A stretch of 64,000 bases of DNA from Actinocrinis puniceicyclus (GTDB lineage Bacteria; Actinomycetota; Actinomycetes; Streptomycetales; Catenulisporaceae), in assembly GCF_018283645.1 (NCBI RefSeq), contig NZ_JAGSXH010000013.1, positions 1 to 64,000 of the forward strand. The letters run 5' to 3'. A model generated the notes under the pieces. That model was not told where the DNA came from. It searched no databases and was given only the letters and a program-made list of their open reading frames with translations. The position numbers and the translations under genes are program-made. Below are positions 1 through 10,063 of the stretch, one piece after another; position 1 is the stretch's first letter, and the number at the start of each line of letters is the position of its first letter.

Positions 1-270
1 GACCTGCCCTGCCTCCCGCCGCCGCCCGCCCGGCCCAGGCCGCCGGCCACCGCCATCGCCGGTCTGCTGCTGCTCGCGCTGCTGGGCGGCTGGCTGGTGG
101 CCGCCCCCTTCGTGCTCGGCGACCAGGTGCGCGGCGCCCGCTGGACCGCCGCCACCCGGGCCGACGTGGCGACCGGCGCGGCCGTCGCCGTGACCGCGGT
201 ACTCGGGCTGCTGTCGTACCTCGGCGCCGCGGTCTGCTGGCTCGCGCGCCACGGCGGCCGGCGAGCGTGA
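1..270 (+). CDS. C-terminal part of a small SPW-like membrane protein
   Basis: The reading frame is open from the first base and stops with TGA at 268-270, so the start lies upstream of the window. The 89 visible residues hold two hydrophobic segments (about residues 18-38 and 60-82). The first carries the pattern GGWLVAAPFVLG, which resembles the W..P.vLG core of SPW-repeat membrane proteins of actinobacteria, and the second begins DVATGAAV, also like that family. The family assignment rests on this short resemblance only. It reads in the same direction as the efflux cassette that starts 115 bp downstream. Confidence 0.6.
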   Translation, partial: DLPCLPPPPARPRPPATAIAGLLLLALLGGWLVAAPFVLGDQVRGARWTAATRADVATGAAVAVTAVLGLLSYLGAAVCWLARHGGRRA

Positions 271-384
271 AAGCCACCCGCGGCGAGCCCGCCGTGCCGG
301 TTCGTTCGGGCACGTCGGGCGGTCCTTCCGGTCGACCGCCGGTGCTGCTTTGTCATGGGAAAGTAACAGTTCGCTGAGTACATC

Positions 385-1886
385 ATGAGAATCCGGAGCA
401 AAGGCTCGCGGCTTCACCTTCGCTTCAGATTCGCCGCCAACACTCCGGCCATGACGCCGCTCAAGTCCTCCCGTCGCAGACTCGTGCTCAACGGGTCTCT
501 CGCCGCGCTAGTGCTGGCCGGCGCGGGCGTCGCCTACACGACGGTCGGCCCGGCCACCAGCGCCGGAGCCGCTACCACACGGACATCGCCGGTGCAGCGC
601 GGCACGGTCATCGCCTCCGTGTCCGCCTCCGGCAACCTCGCGCTGGCCGCGACCTCCTCGCTCGCGTTCGGTGCCGCAGGCAAGGTCAGCGAGATCGACG
701 TGAAGGTCGGTCAGACGGTCGCCGCGGGCCAGGTGCTCGCCAAGATCGACCCGACCCTGGCCAACCTGCAGCTGACCGAGGCGCAGCAGCAACTGACGGT
801 CGCGCGCGACAACCTGGCCAAGGCGCAGAACGGCCCGAGCTCGACCCAACTGGCGCTGAACGACGCGCAGCTGGCGCAGGACGAGCAGGCGGTCACCAAC
901 GCGCAGAACGCCTACTCGACCGCGAAATGCACCGCGTCGTCCACATCGCAGGCATGCGCGCAGGACCGTCAGGCGGTCACCAACGCCGAGAACGCGCTGA
1001 CGCTGCTCAAGGCGCAACAGGCCAACAGCGCCTACGTCGATCCGGGCACGATCGCGCAGGACCAGGAGGCGGTCACCCAGGCCCAGGCGAACGTGAACAC
1101 CGCGCAAACCGCGCTCGCAGGCACCGTGATCACCGCGCCCGGCAAGGGAACCATCCTGAGTATCGCAGGGCTCATAGGTTCATCGGTGAGCGCCGGCTCC
1201 ACCACCACCGGCGCCCCGGCCACCTCCTCGTCGTCCGCGTCGGGCGGGTCCGGCGGCGCGGGCGGCAGCGGCTCCTCCGCGTCCTCGTCGACCTCCTCGT
1301 CATCCTCGGCCGCGTCGTCGAGCTCAGGGGCCTTCATCACGATGGCGGACCTGAGCCAGCTGCAGGTCACCGCGCAGGTCTCCGAGACCGACGTCTCCTC
1401 GGTGCAGATCGGCCAGTCCGCGACGGTCACCCTGAACGCCACCGGCAAGGCGTATCCGGCGCAGGTCGAGGTGATCTCGCCGACATCCACCGTCGTGTCG
1501 AACGTGGTCGAGTACGCGGTCACGCTGAACCTCACCGAGGCCGTCGCGGCGAGCGTGCGGCCGGGACAGTCCGCCTCGATCTCCATCGTCACCGGCGAGG
1601 CCAGCGACACGCTCTACGTGCCGAACTCGGCGATCACCACGGCGGGCGGCCGCTCGATCGTCACCGTGGTGGGCGCCGGCGGCAAGGAGACCATCACCCC
1701 GGTCACCACCGGCATCGTCGGCACGACCGACACCCAGATCGTCAGCGGGTTGACGCAGGGTGAGAACGTGCTGCTGACGCTCTCCAGCGGCGCGAGCACC
1801 ACCGGCGGCCGCGGCTTCGGCGGCCTGGGCGGTTTCGGCGGCGGGCTCGGCGGGGGCGGCGGCGCGGCCGTGACCGGAGGCAAGGG

Positions 1887-1890
<4 letters not shown>
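385..1890 (+). CDS. MacA/HlyD-type periplasmic adaptor subunit of an ABC efflux system
   Basis: This 501-residue protein is the membrane-fusion subunit that would link the ATPase and permease encoded just downstream to extracytoplasmic substrate export. A basic N-terminus and one membrane segment (about residues 32-52) are followed by a lipoyl-like half-motif (GKVSEIDVKVGQTVAAGQVL), an alanine/glutamine-rich coiled coil (about 128-235), the second lipoyl half (VITAPGKGTIL), and beta-barrel domains. A Ser/Gly-rich low-complexity insert (about 273-312) interrupts the second lipoyl domain, and the C-terminus is glycine-rich. An internal ATG at 451 would give a more usual signal anchor start, so the true start could be either. 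The stop overlaps the next start (ATGA). Confidence 0.88.
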
Positions 1891-2707
<817 letters not shown>

Positions 2708-2708
<1 letters not shown>

Positions 2709-3937
2709 TGCGGGCGCGCGAGGTCTTCCGTTTCGCCCTGCGCGGACTGCGGGCCAACAAGCTGCGTTCCGGACTGACCACGCTCGGCATCCTCATCGGC
2801 GTCGGGGCCGTGATCCTGCTGATCGCGGTCGGCCAGGGCAGCGGCGCGGCGGTGCAGGCCCGCATCTCCAGCCTCGGCTCGAACCTGCTGACCGTCACCC
2901 GGCAGGCCGGCGGCTTCGGCCGGGCCGCGGCCACCCGCACCGGCACGCAGAGCAAGGTCTCCAACCTCACCGTGGCCGACGCGCAGCTGCTGGCCGCCTC
3001 GGACCAGGACCCGGACGTCTCGGTGGTCGCCCCGGTCGCCTCCACCTCCGCGACCGCCACCTTCGAGGGCGCGACCACCACGATCAACCAGATCGTCGGC
3101 ACCTACCCGGCCTACCTGCCGATCTCCAACGACACCGTCGCCGCCGGGTCCTCCTTCACCGACGAGGACGTCAACCGGCACCGCAAGGTCGTCGTGATCG
3201 GGCAGACGGTGGTGACGAACCTGTTCGGCACCATCGACCCGATCGGCAGGACGATCCAACTCGGCGGCGTGCCCTACACGGTCGTCGGCACGCTCGCGGC
3301 CAAGGGCGGGGGCAACACGTTCAACGACCCGGACAACGTCGCGCTCGCCCCGCTGACCACGGTCCAGGACAGCCTGACCGGATTCGGCTCGCTCAGCGAG
3401 ATCGCCGTGCAGGCCAGGGACGCGAACTCGGCGAACGCCGCCCAGGCGGAGGTCACCAGCCTGATGCTGGAGGCCCACCACGTGACCGCGGCGAGCGAGG
3501 ACTTCAGCGTCACCAACGAGGCGACGCTGCTGTCCACCGCCGCGAGCACCACCCAGACCTTCACGGTGCTGCTCGCCGCGGTCGCCGCGATCTCGCTGCT
3601 GGTCGGCGGGATCGGGGTGACCAACATCATGCTGGTCACGGTGACCGAGCGCACCCGCGAGATCGGCATCCGCAAGGCGCTGGGCGCGCCGCGCGGCGCG
3701 ATCCTCGGCCAGTTCCTGATCGAGGCGGTGCTGCTGTCGGTGGTCGGCGGGGCGCTCGGCGTCGTGGCCGGCGTGGCCGGCTCCCGGTTCACCGTGGACG
3801 GGATCAAGCCGGTGCTGGTCCCGTCCTCGATCCTGCTCGCGTTCGGCGTGTCCGCCGTGATCGGCCTGGTCTTCGGCTCGCTGCCGGCGAACCGGGCCGC
3901 CAAACTCCACCCGATTGAGGCACTGCGTCATGAGTGA
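2708..3937 (+). CDS. ABC transporter permease, MacB/FtsX family
   Basis: The 409-residue protein has the MacB layout: one N-terminal membrane helix (LRSGLTTLGILIGVGAVILLIAVG), a large extracytoplasmic MacB core domain of about 220 residues, then three C-terminal helices with the FtsX signature (GGIGVTNIMLVTVTERTREIGIRKALGA). It forms the membrane unit of the exporter with the preceding ATPase and adaptor. The last bases overlap the next gene, whose ATG lies inside the final codons (3930), so at least four genes are coupled. Confidence 0.93.
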
Positions 3938-4697
3938 ACTCGAAACCAGGCGGGCCGCGGCGGCGGCCGGCGAAACCCACCCGGACATGGCGCGCACCGC
4001 GGAGCTGGTGCGGTTCGACGGCGCGCAACCGGCCGAACCGGATCTCGGCGCCGAACCGGACGGCGCCGACCTCGACGATACCGACCCCGACGGCGCCGAA
4101 TCCGCGGCGGCCGAACTCGACGGCGCCGACGCGGACCTGCTGGCGATCCCGCCGCGCGCCGACGACCTGGGCACCGCGCTGGCCGCCCGGCCGCCGCGCG
4201 CGAAGCTGCCGAAGGCCACCGTCGCGCTGGCCGCCGCGGCGCTGATCTGCGCGGGCTTCATCGGCGGGGCGCTGGCGCAGAAACACTTCGGCGCCTCGTC
4301 GAGTGGGCGCGGCAACTTCGCGGCCGCGTTCGGCAACCGGACCGGCGCGGGCGCGGGCGGGAGCGGCGCGGCGGGCGGTTTCCTCGGCCGCGGCGGCTTC
4401 GGCGGCGCGACCGGCACCAAGAGCGGGGCCGGCGGCGCGATCACCGGCACCATCACCGTCGTGAGCGGCGACAAGCTGTACGTCACCGCCCCGGACGGCA
4501 GCGTCTACACGGTCACCGCCGACGGCTCGACCGTGATCGACGTGACCAGCGCCGGCTCGCTCGCGCAGCTCAAGCCGGGACAGAGCGTGGTCATCGCGGG
4601 CAGCAACGACAACAGGGGCGACGTGACGGCCACCTCGATCACGGCCGGCGGCGCCGCCCCCTCCACTTCGGGCACCAAGACCTCAGGCGGGCAGTGA
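3930..4697 (+). CDS. single-pass membrane protein with DUF5666-like extracytoplasmic domain
   Basis: This 255-residue product has an acidic cytoplasmic region rich in DGA repeats (about 20-85), one membrane helix (ATVALAAAALICAGFIGGALA), a Gly-rich linker and a C-terminal beta domain (GTITVVSGDKLYVTAPDGSVYTV) resembling DUF5666. The ATG at 3930 overlaps the permease stop; a TTG five codons upstream is possible but lies inside the permease. Its place in the MacAB-like operon suggests an accessory surface or sensor protein. The function is unknown; the domain link is by pattern only. Confidence 0.75.
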   Translation: MSELETRRAAAAAGETHPDMARTAELVRFDGAQPAEPDLGAEPDGADLDDTDPDGAESAAAELDGADADLLAIPPRADDLGTALAARPPRAKLPKATVALAAAALICAGFIGGALAQKHFGASSSGRGNFAAAFGNRTGAGAGGSGAAGGFLGRGGFGGATGTKSGAGGAITGTITVVSGDKLYVTAPDGSVYTVTADGSTVIDVTSAGSLAQLKPGQSVVIAGSNDNRGDVTATSITAGGAAPSTSGTKTSGGQ

Positions 4698-4698
4698 C

Positions 4699-5319
4699 AT
4701 GACGAGCGGCAACCTGAGAAACCTCCGGACCAGGACCGCGGCGCAGGTCTGCGTGGCGCTCGGCGCGGCCGTCGCCGCCGCCGCCGCGCTGGCGGCGTGC
4801 GGCGGTGGCAGCACCTCGATCTCCGCCGTGGCGGCCGCGACGCCGTCCGCGACCGCGTCCCTGTCGCGCAACGCGGTATACCTCGACTGCCTGCGCCAGC
4901 ACGGCGCCGACATACCGACCGCGTTCCCCTCCCGGGGCGTTTTCACCGCGCGGCCCACCGGACCGCGCCCGTCCGGAGGCTTCGGCGGCCCGGGCGGCGG
5001 CTTCTTCGGTCAGAGTCAGAACCCGCAGATGCGGGCCGCGATGCGCGCCTGTGTCTCGGTCCGGCCCACCGGGGGCTTCGGCGCTCGCGGCGCAACCCAG
5101 TCGGCGGCGTTCCGCAACTGCATGACACAGCAGGGCGTGACCATCCCGGCCACCCGGCCGACCGCGTTCCCCACCGCGCCGCCGACCGACCGCGCCGCCA
5201 GGTATCTCAATGGTCTAAGTCTCTCCGACCCGAAGGTCGAGGCCGCGCTCAGGGTCTGCTCGCCGCTGCTGCCCTCTCCCGGGGCGCGGGCGTCCGGTAC
5301 CAGTAGCCCGACCGGCTGA
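4699..5319 (+). CDS. putative lipoprotein with duplicated Cys/HG motif
   Basis: The 206-residue protein begins with a signal sequence ending in a lipobox-like ALAAC (Cys near residue 34), so it is probably a lipid-anchored exported protein. The mature part holds two related segments, YLDCLRQHGADIPTAF and FRNCMTQQGVTIPATR, of the C..xxHG..xP type widespread in actinobacterial lipoproteins that accompany MacAB-like cassettes, plus two more cysteines. It starts one base after the previous stop. A role in the export complex or as a ligand sensor for the following two-component pair is inferred from position only. Confidence 0.75.
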   Translation: MTSGNLRNLRTRTAAQVCVALGAAVAAAAALAACGGGSTSISAVAAATPSATASLSRNAVYLDCLRQHGADIPTAFPSRGVFTARPTGPRPSGGFGGPGGGFFGQSQNPQMRAAMRACVSVRPTGGFGARGATQSAAFRNCMTQQGVTIPATRPTAFPTAPPTDRAARYLNGLSLSDPKVEAALRVCSPLLPSPGARASGTSSPTG

Positions 5320-5425
5320 GCCGCCCCCGGCGCGGAACGCCCGTCCGCGCGCGCTCTAAGGCTGTTTTCAGCAAGTTCATCCACCCTTGCGATACCGGGT
5401 CGACTCTTGCGGAGGGGTGTAACCC

Positions 5426-6127
5426 ATGGCGAACGGTGGAGCGCGACTACTCGTCGTCGACGACGACAGCGAGGTGCGCGAGGCGCTGGGCCGCGCGCTC
5501 AAACTCGAGGGCTTCGCGGTGACGCTGGCAGCCGACGGCGCCGCCGCGCTGGAGGCCGTGCGCGACACCCCGCCGGACGCGCTGGTGCTCGACCTGGCCA
5601 TGCCCGGCATCGACGGTCTGGCGGTCGCCCGCGCGTTACGCGCCGCGGAGGACCGCACCCCGATCCTCATGCTCACCGCCCGTGACGCGATCGCCGACCG
5701 GGTCTTCGGCCTCAACGCCGGCGCCGACGACTACCTGGTCAAACCGTTCGCGCTGGTCGAACTGGTGGCGCGGGTCAACGCGCTGCTGCGCCGGGCCACC
5801 CAGCACACCCCGCCCCCGCCGCCGATGCTCGAATGCGGCGACCTGGCCCTGGACCTGGCGGCCCGTCAGATGGTGCGCGCAGGCCGGCGCGCCGACCTGA
5901 CCAAGACCGAGTTCGAACTGCTCGAACTGCTGCTGCGCAACGCCGGCCGGGTGGTGACCCGAGAGTTGATCATCGACCGGATCTGGGGCTACGACTTCGG
6001 ACCCGGCTCCAACTCGCTCGAAGTCTTCGTCTCCACGCTGCGGCGCAAGACGGAGATCGGCGGCGCGCCGCGCGTCATCCACACGGTGCGCGGCGTCGGG
6101 TACACCGTCCGGGAGTGCCGGCCTTGA
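5426..6127 (+). CDS. OmpR/PhoB-family response regulator (MprA-like)
   Basis: The 233-residue regulator has a receiver domain with the acidic pocket at D12-D13, phospho-acceptor D56 (LVLDLAMPG) and K106 (YLVKPF), followed by a winged-helix DNA-binding domain (LTKTEFELLELLLRNAGRVVTRE and the GVGYTVRE end). A strong ribosome site GGAGGGG (5411-5417) precedes the ATG. The gene overlaps the kinase gene, so the two form a standard pair. Lying directly behind the export cassette, it probably controls it or the neighbouring MMPL gene in response to envelope stress; this is inference. Confidence 0.93.
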   Translation: MANGGARLLVVDDDSEVREALGRALKLEGFAVTLAADGAAALEAVRDTPPDALVLDLAMPGIDGLAVARALRAAEDRTPILMLTARDAIADRVFGLNAGADDYLVKPFALVELVARVNALLRRATQHTPPPPPMLECGDLALDLAARQMVRAGRRADLTKTEFELLELLLRNAGRVVTRELIIDRIWGYDFGPGSNSLEVFVSTLRRKTEIGGAPRVIHTVRGVGYTVRECRP

Positions 6128-7671
6128 GCGCGGCGGACCGCGTCGGGCGGTCCGCCGCAGCCGCGCTCGATCGGGTACGCGCGCTGTGGCGCCGAACCGG
6201 CCGCTTGAAGCTGCGCACCCGCATCACGATCGCCGCCACGCTGGCCGTCGCGCTGGGCATAGGAGGCGGTGTCGCCTTCGCGTACCTGGCCGTGCGCGCG
6301 GAACTGTACGGCGGCATAGACCGGCAGCTGGGCAAACAGGTCGGCGCGTTGCAGCGGCTTGCCGACGAGAAGGCCCGCCCGAACGGGCCGGCGCCGGTCA
6401 AGTTCCTGCCGTCGGGTTCCGGCCCGTCCGACGCCAAGTCCGTCGTCGTCGGGCCCAGGCGCAGATTCGGCGACTCGGTCGACTACGTGCAGATCGTGCG
6501 CGCCACCGGTCAGCCGCTGCTGCCGAACGACCAGACCGCGCGCCTGCCGGTCGACGCCACCGATCGCGCCGTCGCGGCCGGCACCGCGGCCGAGCAGTTG
6601 CGCACGATCAGCTTCCAGGGCACTGACGTGCGCCTGGCGACCGCGCCGCTCGGCCAGGGCGTCGCGATCCAGGTCGCGCTGCCGCTCACCGCCGCCGAGG
6701 ACCAGCTCAGCCAGCTCGGGCTGGAACTGCTCGGCGCCGGCCTGGCCGGGATCCTGCTGGCCGGCGGGCTGGGCTGGTGGGTGACCCGCACCGCGCTGCG
6801 CCCGGTCGGCCAGCTGACCGAGGCCGCCGAGCGGATCGCCGCGACCCGGGACCTCGCGCACCGGATCGACCCCGGCGACCGGGCCGAACGCGACGAACTC
6901 GGCCGCCTCGCGGTCAGCTTCAACGCCATGCTCAGCGCGGTCCAGGACTCCACCGAGCGGCAGCGCCAGCTGGTGGCCGACGCCTCGCACGAGTTGCGCA
7001 CCCCGCTGACCTCGCTGCGCACGAACGTGGAGGTGTTGCGCAAGATCGAGCTGCTCGATCCGGACGACCGGGAGCGCCTGATCGTCTCGGTGCTCGCCGG
7101 GATCGACGACCTGACCGGGCTGGTGGCCGACACCGTGGAACTGGCCCGCGGCGAGGAGCCCGCCGCCGCCTTCGAGCAGCTGGACTGGGCCGAGGTCGCC
7201 GGGAATGTCGTGGACCGCGCGCGGCTGCACTGGCCGGGCGTGGACTTCGCCGCGGACCTCGCCGCGACACGGATCGTCGCGGTGCCCGACCGCATCCAGC
7301 GCGCGATGGCGAACCTGCTGGACAACGCCGCCAAGTTCAGCGGCGGGGCCGGCCGGGTGGAGGTCACCCTGGCCGGCCACACACTCACCGTTCGCGACCA
7401 CGGTCCCGGCATCCCGGAGGGCGACCTGCCGCATGTCTTCGACCGCTTCTACCGGGCCGCCTCGATGCGGGACCGGCCGGGCTCCGGACTAGGGCTGGCC
7501 ATCGTCGCCCAGGTCGCCGAATCCCACGGCGGAGCCGTGTCGGCCGCCAACCATCCCGACGGCGGCGCGGTCCTGAGCCTGCGGCTGCCCGAACCTGCCG
7601 AGCCTGGCGAACGCGGCGTCCCGCGGGGCGTCCTGCGGGTCGCCGCCGACCGGCGCGGCCCGGCGCAGTGA
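6124..7671 (+). CDS. HAMP-containing sensor histidine kinase (MprB-like)
   Basis: The 515-residue kinase partners the upstream regulator. It has two membrane helices (about 33-55 and 201-221) flanking an extracytoplasmic sensor domain, a HAMP region, a HisKA box with phospho-acceptor H289 (ADASHELRTPL) and a HATPase domain (N-box NLLDNAAKFS, G1 DHGPGIP, G2 GSGLGLAIV). The TTG at 6124 overlaps the regulator stop and sits 8 bases after GGGAG; a GTG at 6115 is an alternative start. The last 183 bases overlap the convergent MMPL gene, including the G2-box region. Confidence 0.92.
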   Translation: MSAADRVGRSAAAALDRVRALWRRTGRLKLRTRITIAATLAVALGIGGGVAFAYLAVRAELYGGIDRQLGKQVGALQRLADEKARPNGPAPVKFLPSGSGPSDAKSVVVGPRRRFGDSVDYVQIVRATGQPLLPNDQTARLPVDATDRAVAAGTAAEQLRTISFQGTDVRLATAPLGQGVAIQVALPLTAAEDQLSQLGLELLGAGLAGILLAGGLGWWVTRTALRPVGQLTEAAERIAATRDLAHRIDPGDRAERDELGRLAVSFNAMLSAVQDSTERQRQLVADASHELRTPLTSLRTNVEVLRKIELLDPDDRERLIVSVLAGIDDLTGLVADTVELARGEEPAAAFEQLDWAEVAGNVVDRARLHWPGVDFAADLAATRIVAVPDRIQRAMANLLDNAAKFSGGAGRVEVTLAGHTLTVRDHGPGIPEGDLPHVFDRFYRAASMRDRPGSGLGLAIVAQVAESHGGAVSAANHPDGGAVLSLRLPEPAEPGERGVPRGVLRVAADRRGPAQ

Positions 7672-9843
7672 TCGCGGCCAGTTGCGCTCGCCCAGCAGGA
7701 TCATCGTCGCGGGCAGCAGCAGCACCCTGATCACGGTCGCGTCCAGCGCGACGGCTACCGCGAGGCCGACCCCGAGCTGCTTGAAGTCCTGCATCGACAG
7801 CGTCCCGAAGACCGCGAACACGGCGACCATGATGACCGCGGCGCTGGTGACGGTCCCGGCCGCGGACCGCAGCCCGTGGACCACCGCGCGCTCGGTCGTC
7901 ATGCCCGCCTCGCGCGCCTCCCTGATCCGGGAGACCACGAAGACGTGGTAGTCCATCGACAGGCCGAACAGCACCACGAACACGAACAGCGGCAGCCAGG
8001 ACTCGATCGCTCCCGGCGCCTGCGTGCCGACCAGGGCCGCGCCCCAGCCGTGCTGGAAGATCGCCGTCATCACGCCGTACGCCGCGCCGACCGACAGCAG
8101 GTTGAGCGCGATCGCGGTCAGCGCTATGACCGGCGAACGGAAGGCCAGCAGCATCAGCAGGAACGTGATCGCGAGTACGAACGCGAAGACGGGCACGATC
8201 GAGTGGTGCAGCCGGCTGTTGAAGTCCGCGCCGAAGGCCAGCTGCCCGCCGACCGCGACCTTCGCCCCCGGCAGCCTGCCGAGTGTCTGCGGCACGACCG
8301 CGGTGCGCAGAGTGCCGAGGGCGTGCAGCGACGCGGCGTCGGTGCCGTCGCCCCGCAACGGAACCTGGATCTGCGCGACGCCCGCGGCCGGGTACAGCTG
8401 CACCCGGATCGGGTTGCCCGCCTTCGGATCGCCGAGTTCGCCGGTGCGCAGCGCGGCCCGCTCGAAGTCCTTGATCGCGTTCTGCGCCGCGGCGCCCCGG
8501 ATGTCAGCGCTCTTGAGCACCACCACGGCCGGGGCCGGGCCGCCCGGGAAGGTGCGCACGATCTGCCGGTAGGTCTGCACCAGCGGCACGTTCTGCGGCA
8601 CCTGCTGGTCGATCGTGAGCTTCTCGGTGTGCATCCCGAACGCCGGTCCGGCCAGCAGCAGCAGGAAACCGGCCGATCCGAGCAGCGCGGCCCGCGGGTG
8701 CGCGGCAGCCTTGCCCAGGGTCGCGTTCCACACCCGGCCGCCGCCGGCCGCCGTCGTGCGGGAGCGGCGCGCCGCGCGCCGCTTCGCGCCGGGCAGGCGA
8801 CCGAACTCGACCCTGTCGCCGAGCATCGACAACAGCGCCGGCAGCACGGTGACCGAGCCGAGCATCGCGATCGCCACCACCAGGATGGTCGCCGTGGCGA
8901 AACCTTCGAAGATGTGCATGCCGGACAGGTACATCCCGGCCATCGCCACCATCACGGTCAACCCGGAGACCAGCACCGAACGACCGGAGGTGGCCGCGGC
9001 GATCCGCAGCGCCGTCTCCCTGTCGCGGCCGGCGGCCCGCTCCTCGCGCTCCCGGCGCAGGTAGAACAGGCAGTAGTCGACTCCCACCGCGAGGCCCATC
9101 AGCAGCATCACCGAGTCCGCCGAGGAGTCCACCGCACTGAGATGGCTGGCCAGGCCGAGCAGCCCGATCGCGGCGATGAACGCGGTCAGTGCCAGCAGCA
9201 CCGGCAGGATCGCGGCGAGCAGCGCGCCGAACGCGACCAGCAGGATGCCGAGGGCGAGCGGCACGGCCGTCCACTCGGCCTGCTTGAAGTCCTTGCCGAG
9301 CGTGTCGTTGAACCAGTGGTTCCCCGAGGCCTCGCCGAACTCGCTCACCGCGATGCCCGGATGCGCCGAGCCGGCCTTCGCGACCGCGTCGAGCACCGGC
9401 TGCACCCGGTCCGCCGCCTTCTGCGGGTCGCCGGTCATGTCGAACTCGATCAGCGCGCTGTGTTCGTCCGCCGAGATCAGGCCGGCGGAGTACGGCTCGC
9501 GCAGGTTCTGGGTGAGCCCGGTGGCCCGCACGGCCGAGACCACGTCCGCGACGGTCGCGCGGAACTGCGGCGTGCCGGTGGTCTGCGAAACGCTATGCAC
9601 CAGCACCATCTCGCCGGCGGGTTGCGCGATGTGCGCGTCGTCGAGGATCTGCAGTGCCTGCGCGGAGTCGCCGGAGCCCTGCTGCGCGCCGGTCAGGTTC
9701 CGCTGCCCGGCCGCACCGCCGATCACCGTCGCGAGCACCACGAACAACAGCCAGCCGAAGACCGCGGTCTTGCGGTGTCGCGCGCTCCAGCCGCCCAGCG
9801 CGGCGGCGATGTTGCGCCTGTCCTGTCGTGTCGAACGTTGCAC
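7489..9843 (-). CDS. MMPL-family (RND) membrane transporter
   Basis: This 784-residue protein has the MMPL layout: one N-terminal helix (TAVFGWLLFVVLATVIGGAAG), an extracytoplasmic domain, a helix bundle, and a repeat of both. The family signatures in the two bundles are GVDYCLFYLRREREE and GLSMDYHVFVVSRIREARE. Members export lipids, antibiotics or siderophores using the proton gradient. The GTG at 9843 was chosen because GAGGAG lies just upstream and the longer reading to 9942 adds a basic region without a ribosome site. The final 60 or so residues are encoded antisense to the kinase gene and look unlike a conserved domain. Confidence 0.92.
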   Translation of the reverse strand: MQRSTRQDRRNIAAALGGWSARHRKTAVFGWLLFVVLATVIGGAAGQRNLTGAQQGSGDSAQALQILDDAHIAQPAGEMVLVHSVSQTTGTPQFRATVADVVSAVRATGLTQNLREPYSAGLISADEHSALIEFDMTGDPQKAADRVQPVLDAVAKAGSAHPGIAVSEFGEASGNHWFNDTLGKDFKQAEWTAVPLALGILLVAFGALLAAILPVLLALTAFIAAIGLLGLASHLSAVDSSADSVMLLMGLAVGVDYCLFYLRREREERAAGRDRETALRIAAATSGRSVLVSGLTVMVAMAGMYLSGMHIFEGFATATILVVAIAMLGSVTVLPALLSMLGDRVEFGRLPGAKRRAARRSRTTAAGGGRVWNATLGKAAAHPRAALLGSAGFLLLLAGPAFGMHTEKLTIDQQVPQNVPLVQTYRQIVRTFPGGPAPAVVVLKSADIRGAAAQNAIKDFERAALRTGELGDPKAGNPIRVQLYPAAGVAQIQVPLRGDGTDAASLHALGTLRTAVVPQTLGRLPGAKVAVGGQLAFGADFNSRLHHSIVPVFAFVLAITFLLMLLAFRSPVIALTAIALNLLSVGAAYGVMTAIFQHGWGAALVGTQAPGAIESWLPLFVFVVLFGLSMDYHVFVVSRIREAREAGMTTERAVVHGLRSAAGTVTSAAVIMVAVFAVFGTLSMQDFKQLGVGLAVAVALDATVIRVLLLPATMILLGERNWPRSLRRAAPVGGDPQDAPRDAAFARLGRFGQPQAQDRAAVGMVGGRHGSAVGFGDLGDDGQP

Positions 9844-9946
9844 GGATCTCTCCTCAAGCCTTCTGCGGCGGTGTGGCTCACCGCCCCCCACCGGAAAGCT
9901 ACGGCCTGCGGTCATGCCTCTGACATGCGGTTGAACCCCCAATTAG

Positions 9947-9964
9947 GGTGTACCTGGGTACACC
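9947..9964. promoter_or_regulatory. 18-bp perfect palindrome, candidate operator
   Basis: GGTGTACCTGGGTACACC is a perfect inverted repeat (8-bp arms, 2-bp spacer) in the intergenic region between the divergent MMPL gene (start 9843) and the sensor kinase gene (start 10064). The size and symmetry are typical of a TetR-type operator, but no TetR gene lies beside it. Confidence 0.6.
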
Positions 9965-10063
9965 TTCGGATCGGCCGCGTAGGTCCCGTGCGGTGCTCGG
10001 CCGGGTGCCGACAGACTGGTCACGCCACGTCTGGGCGACGGGGGCTCACAGGAGGTGCGGGAG

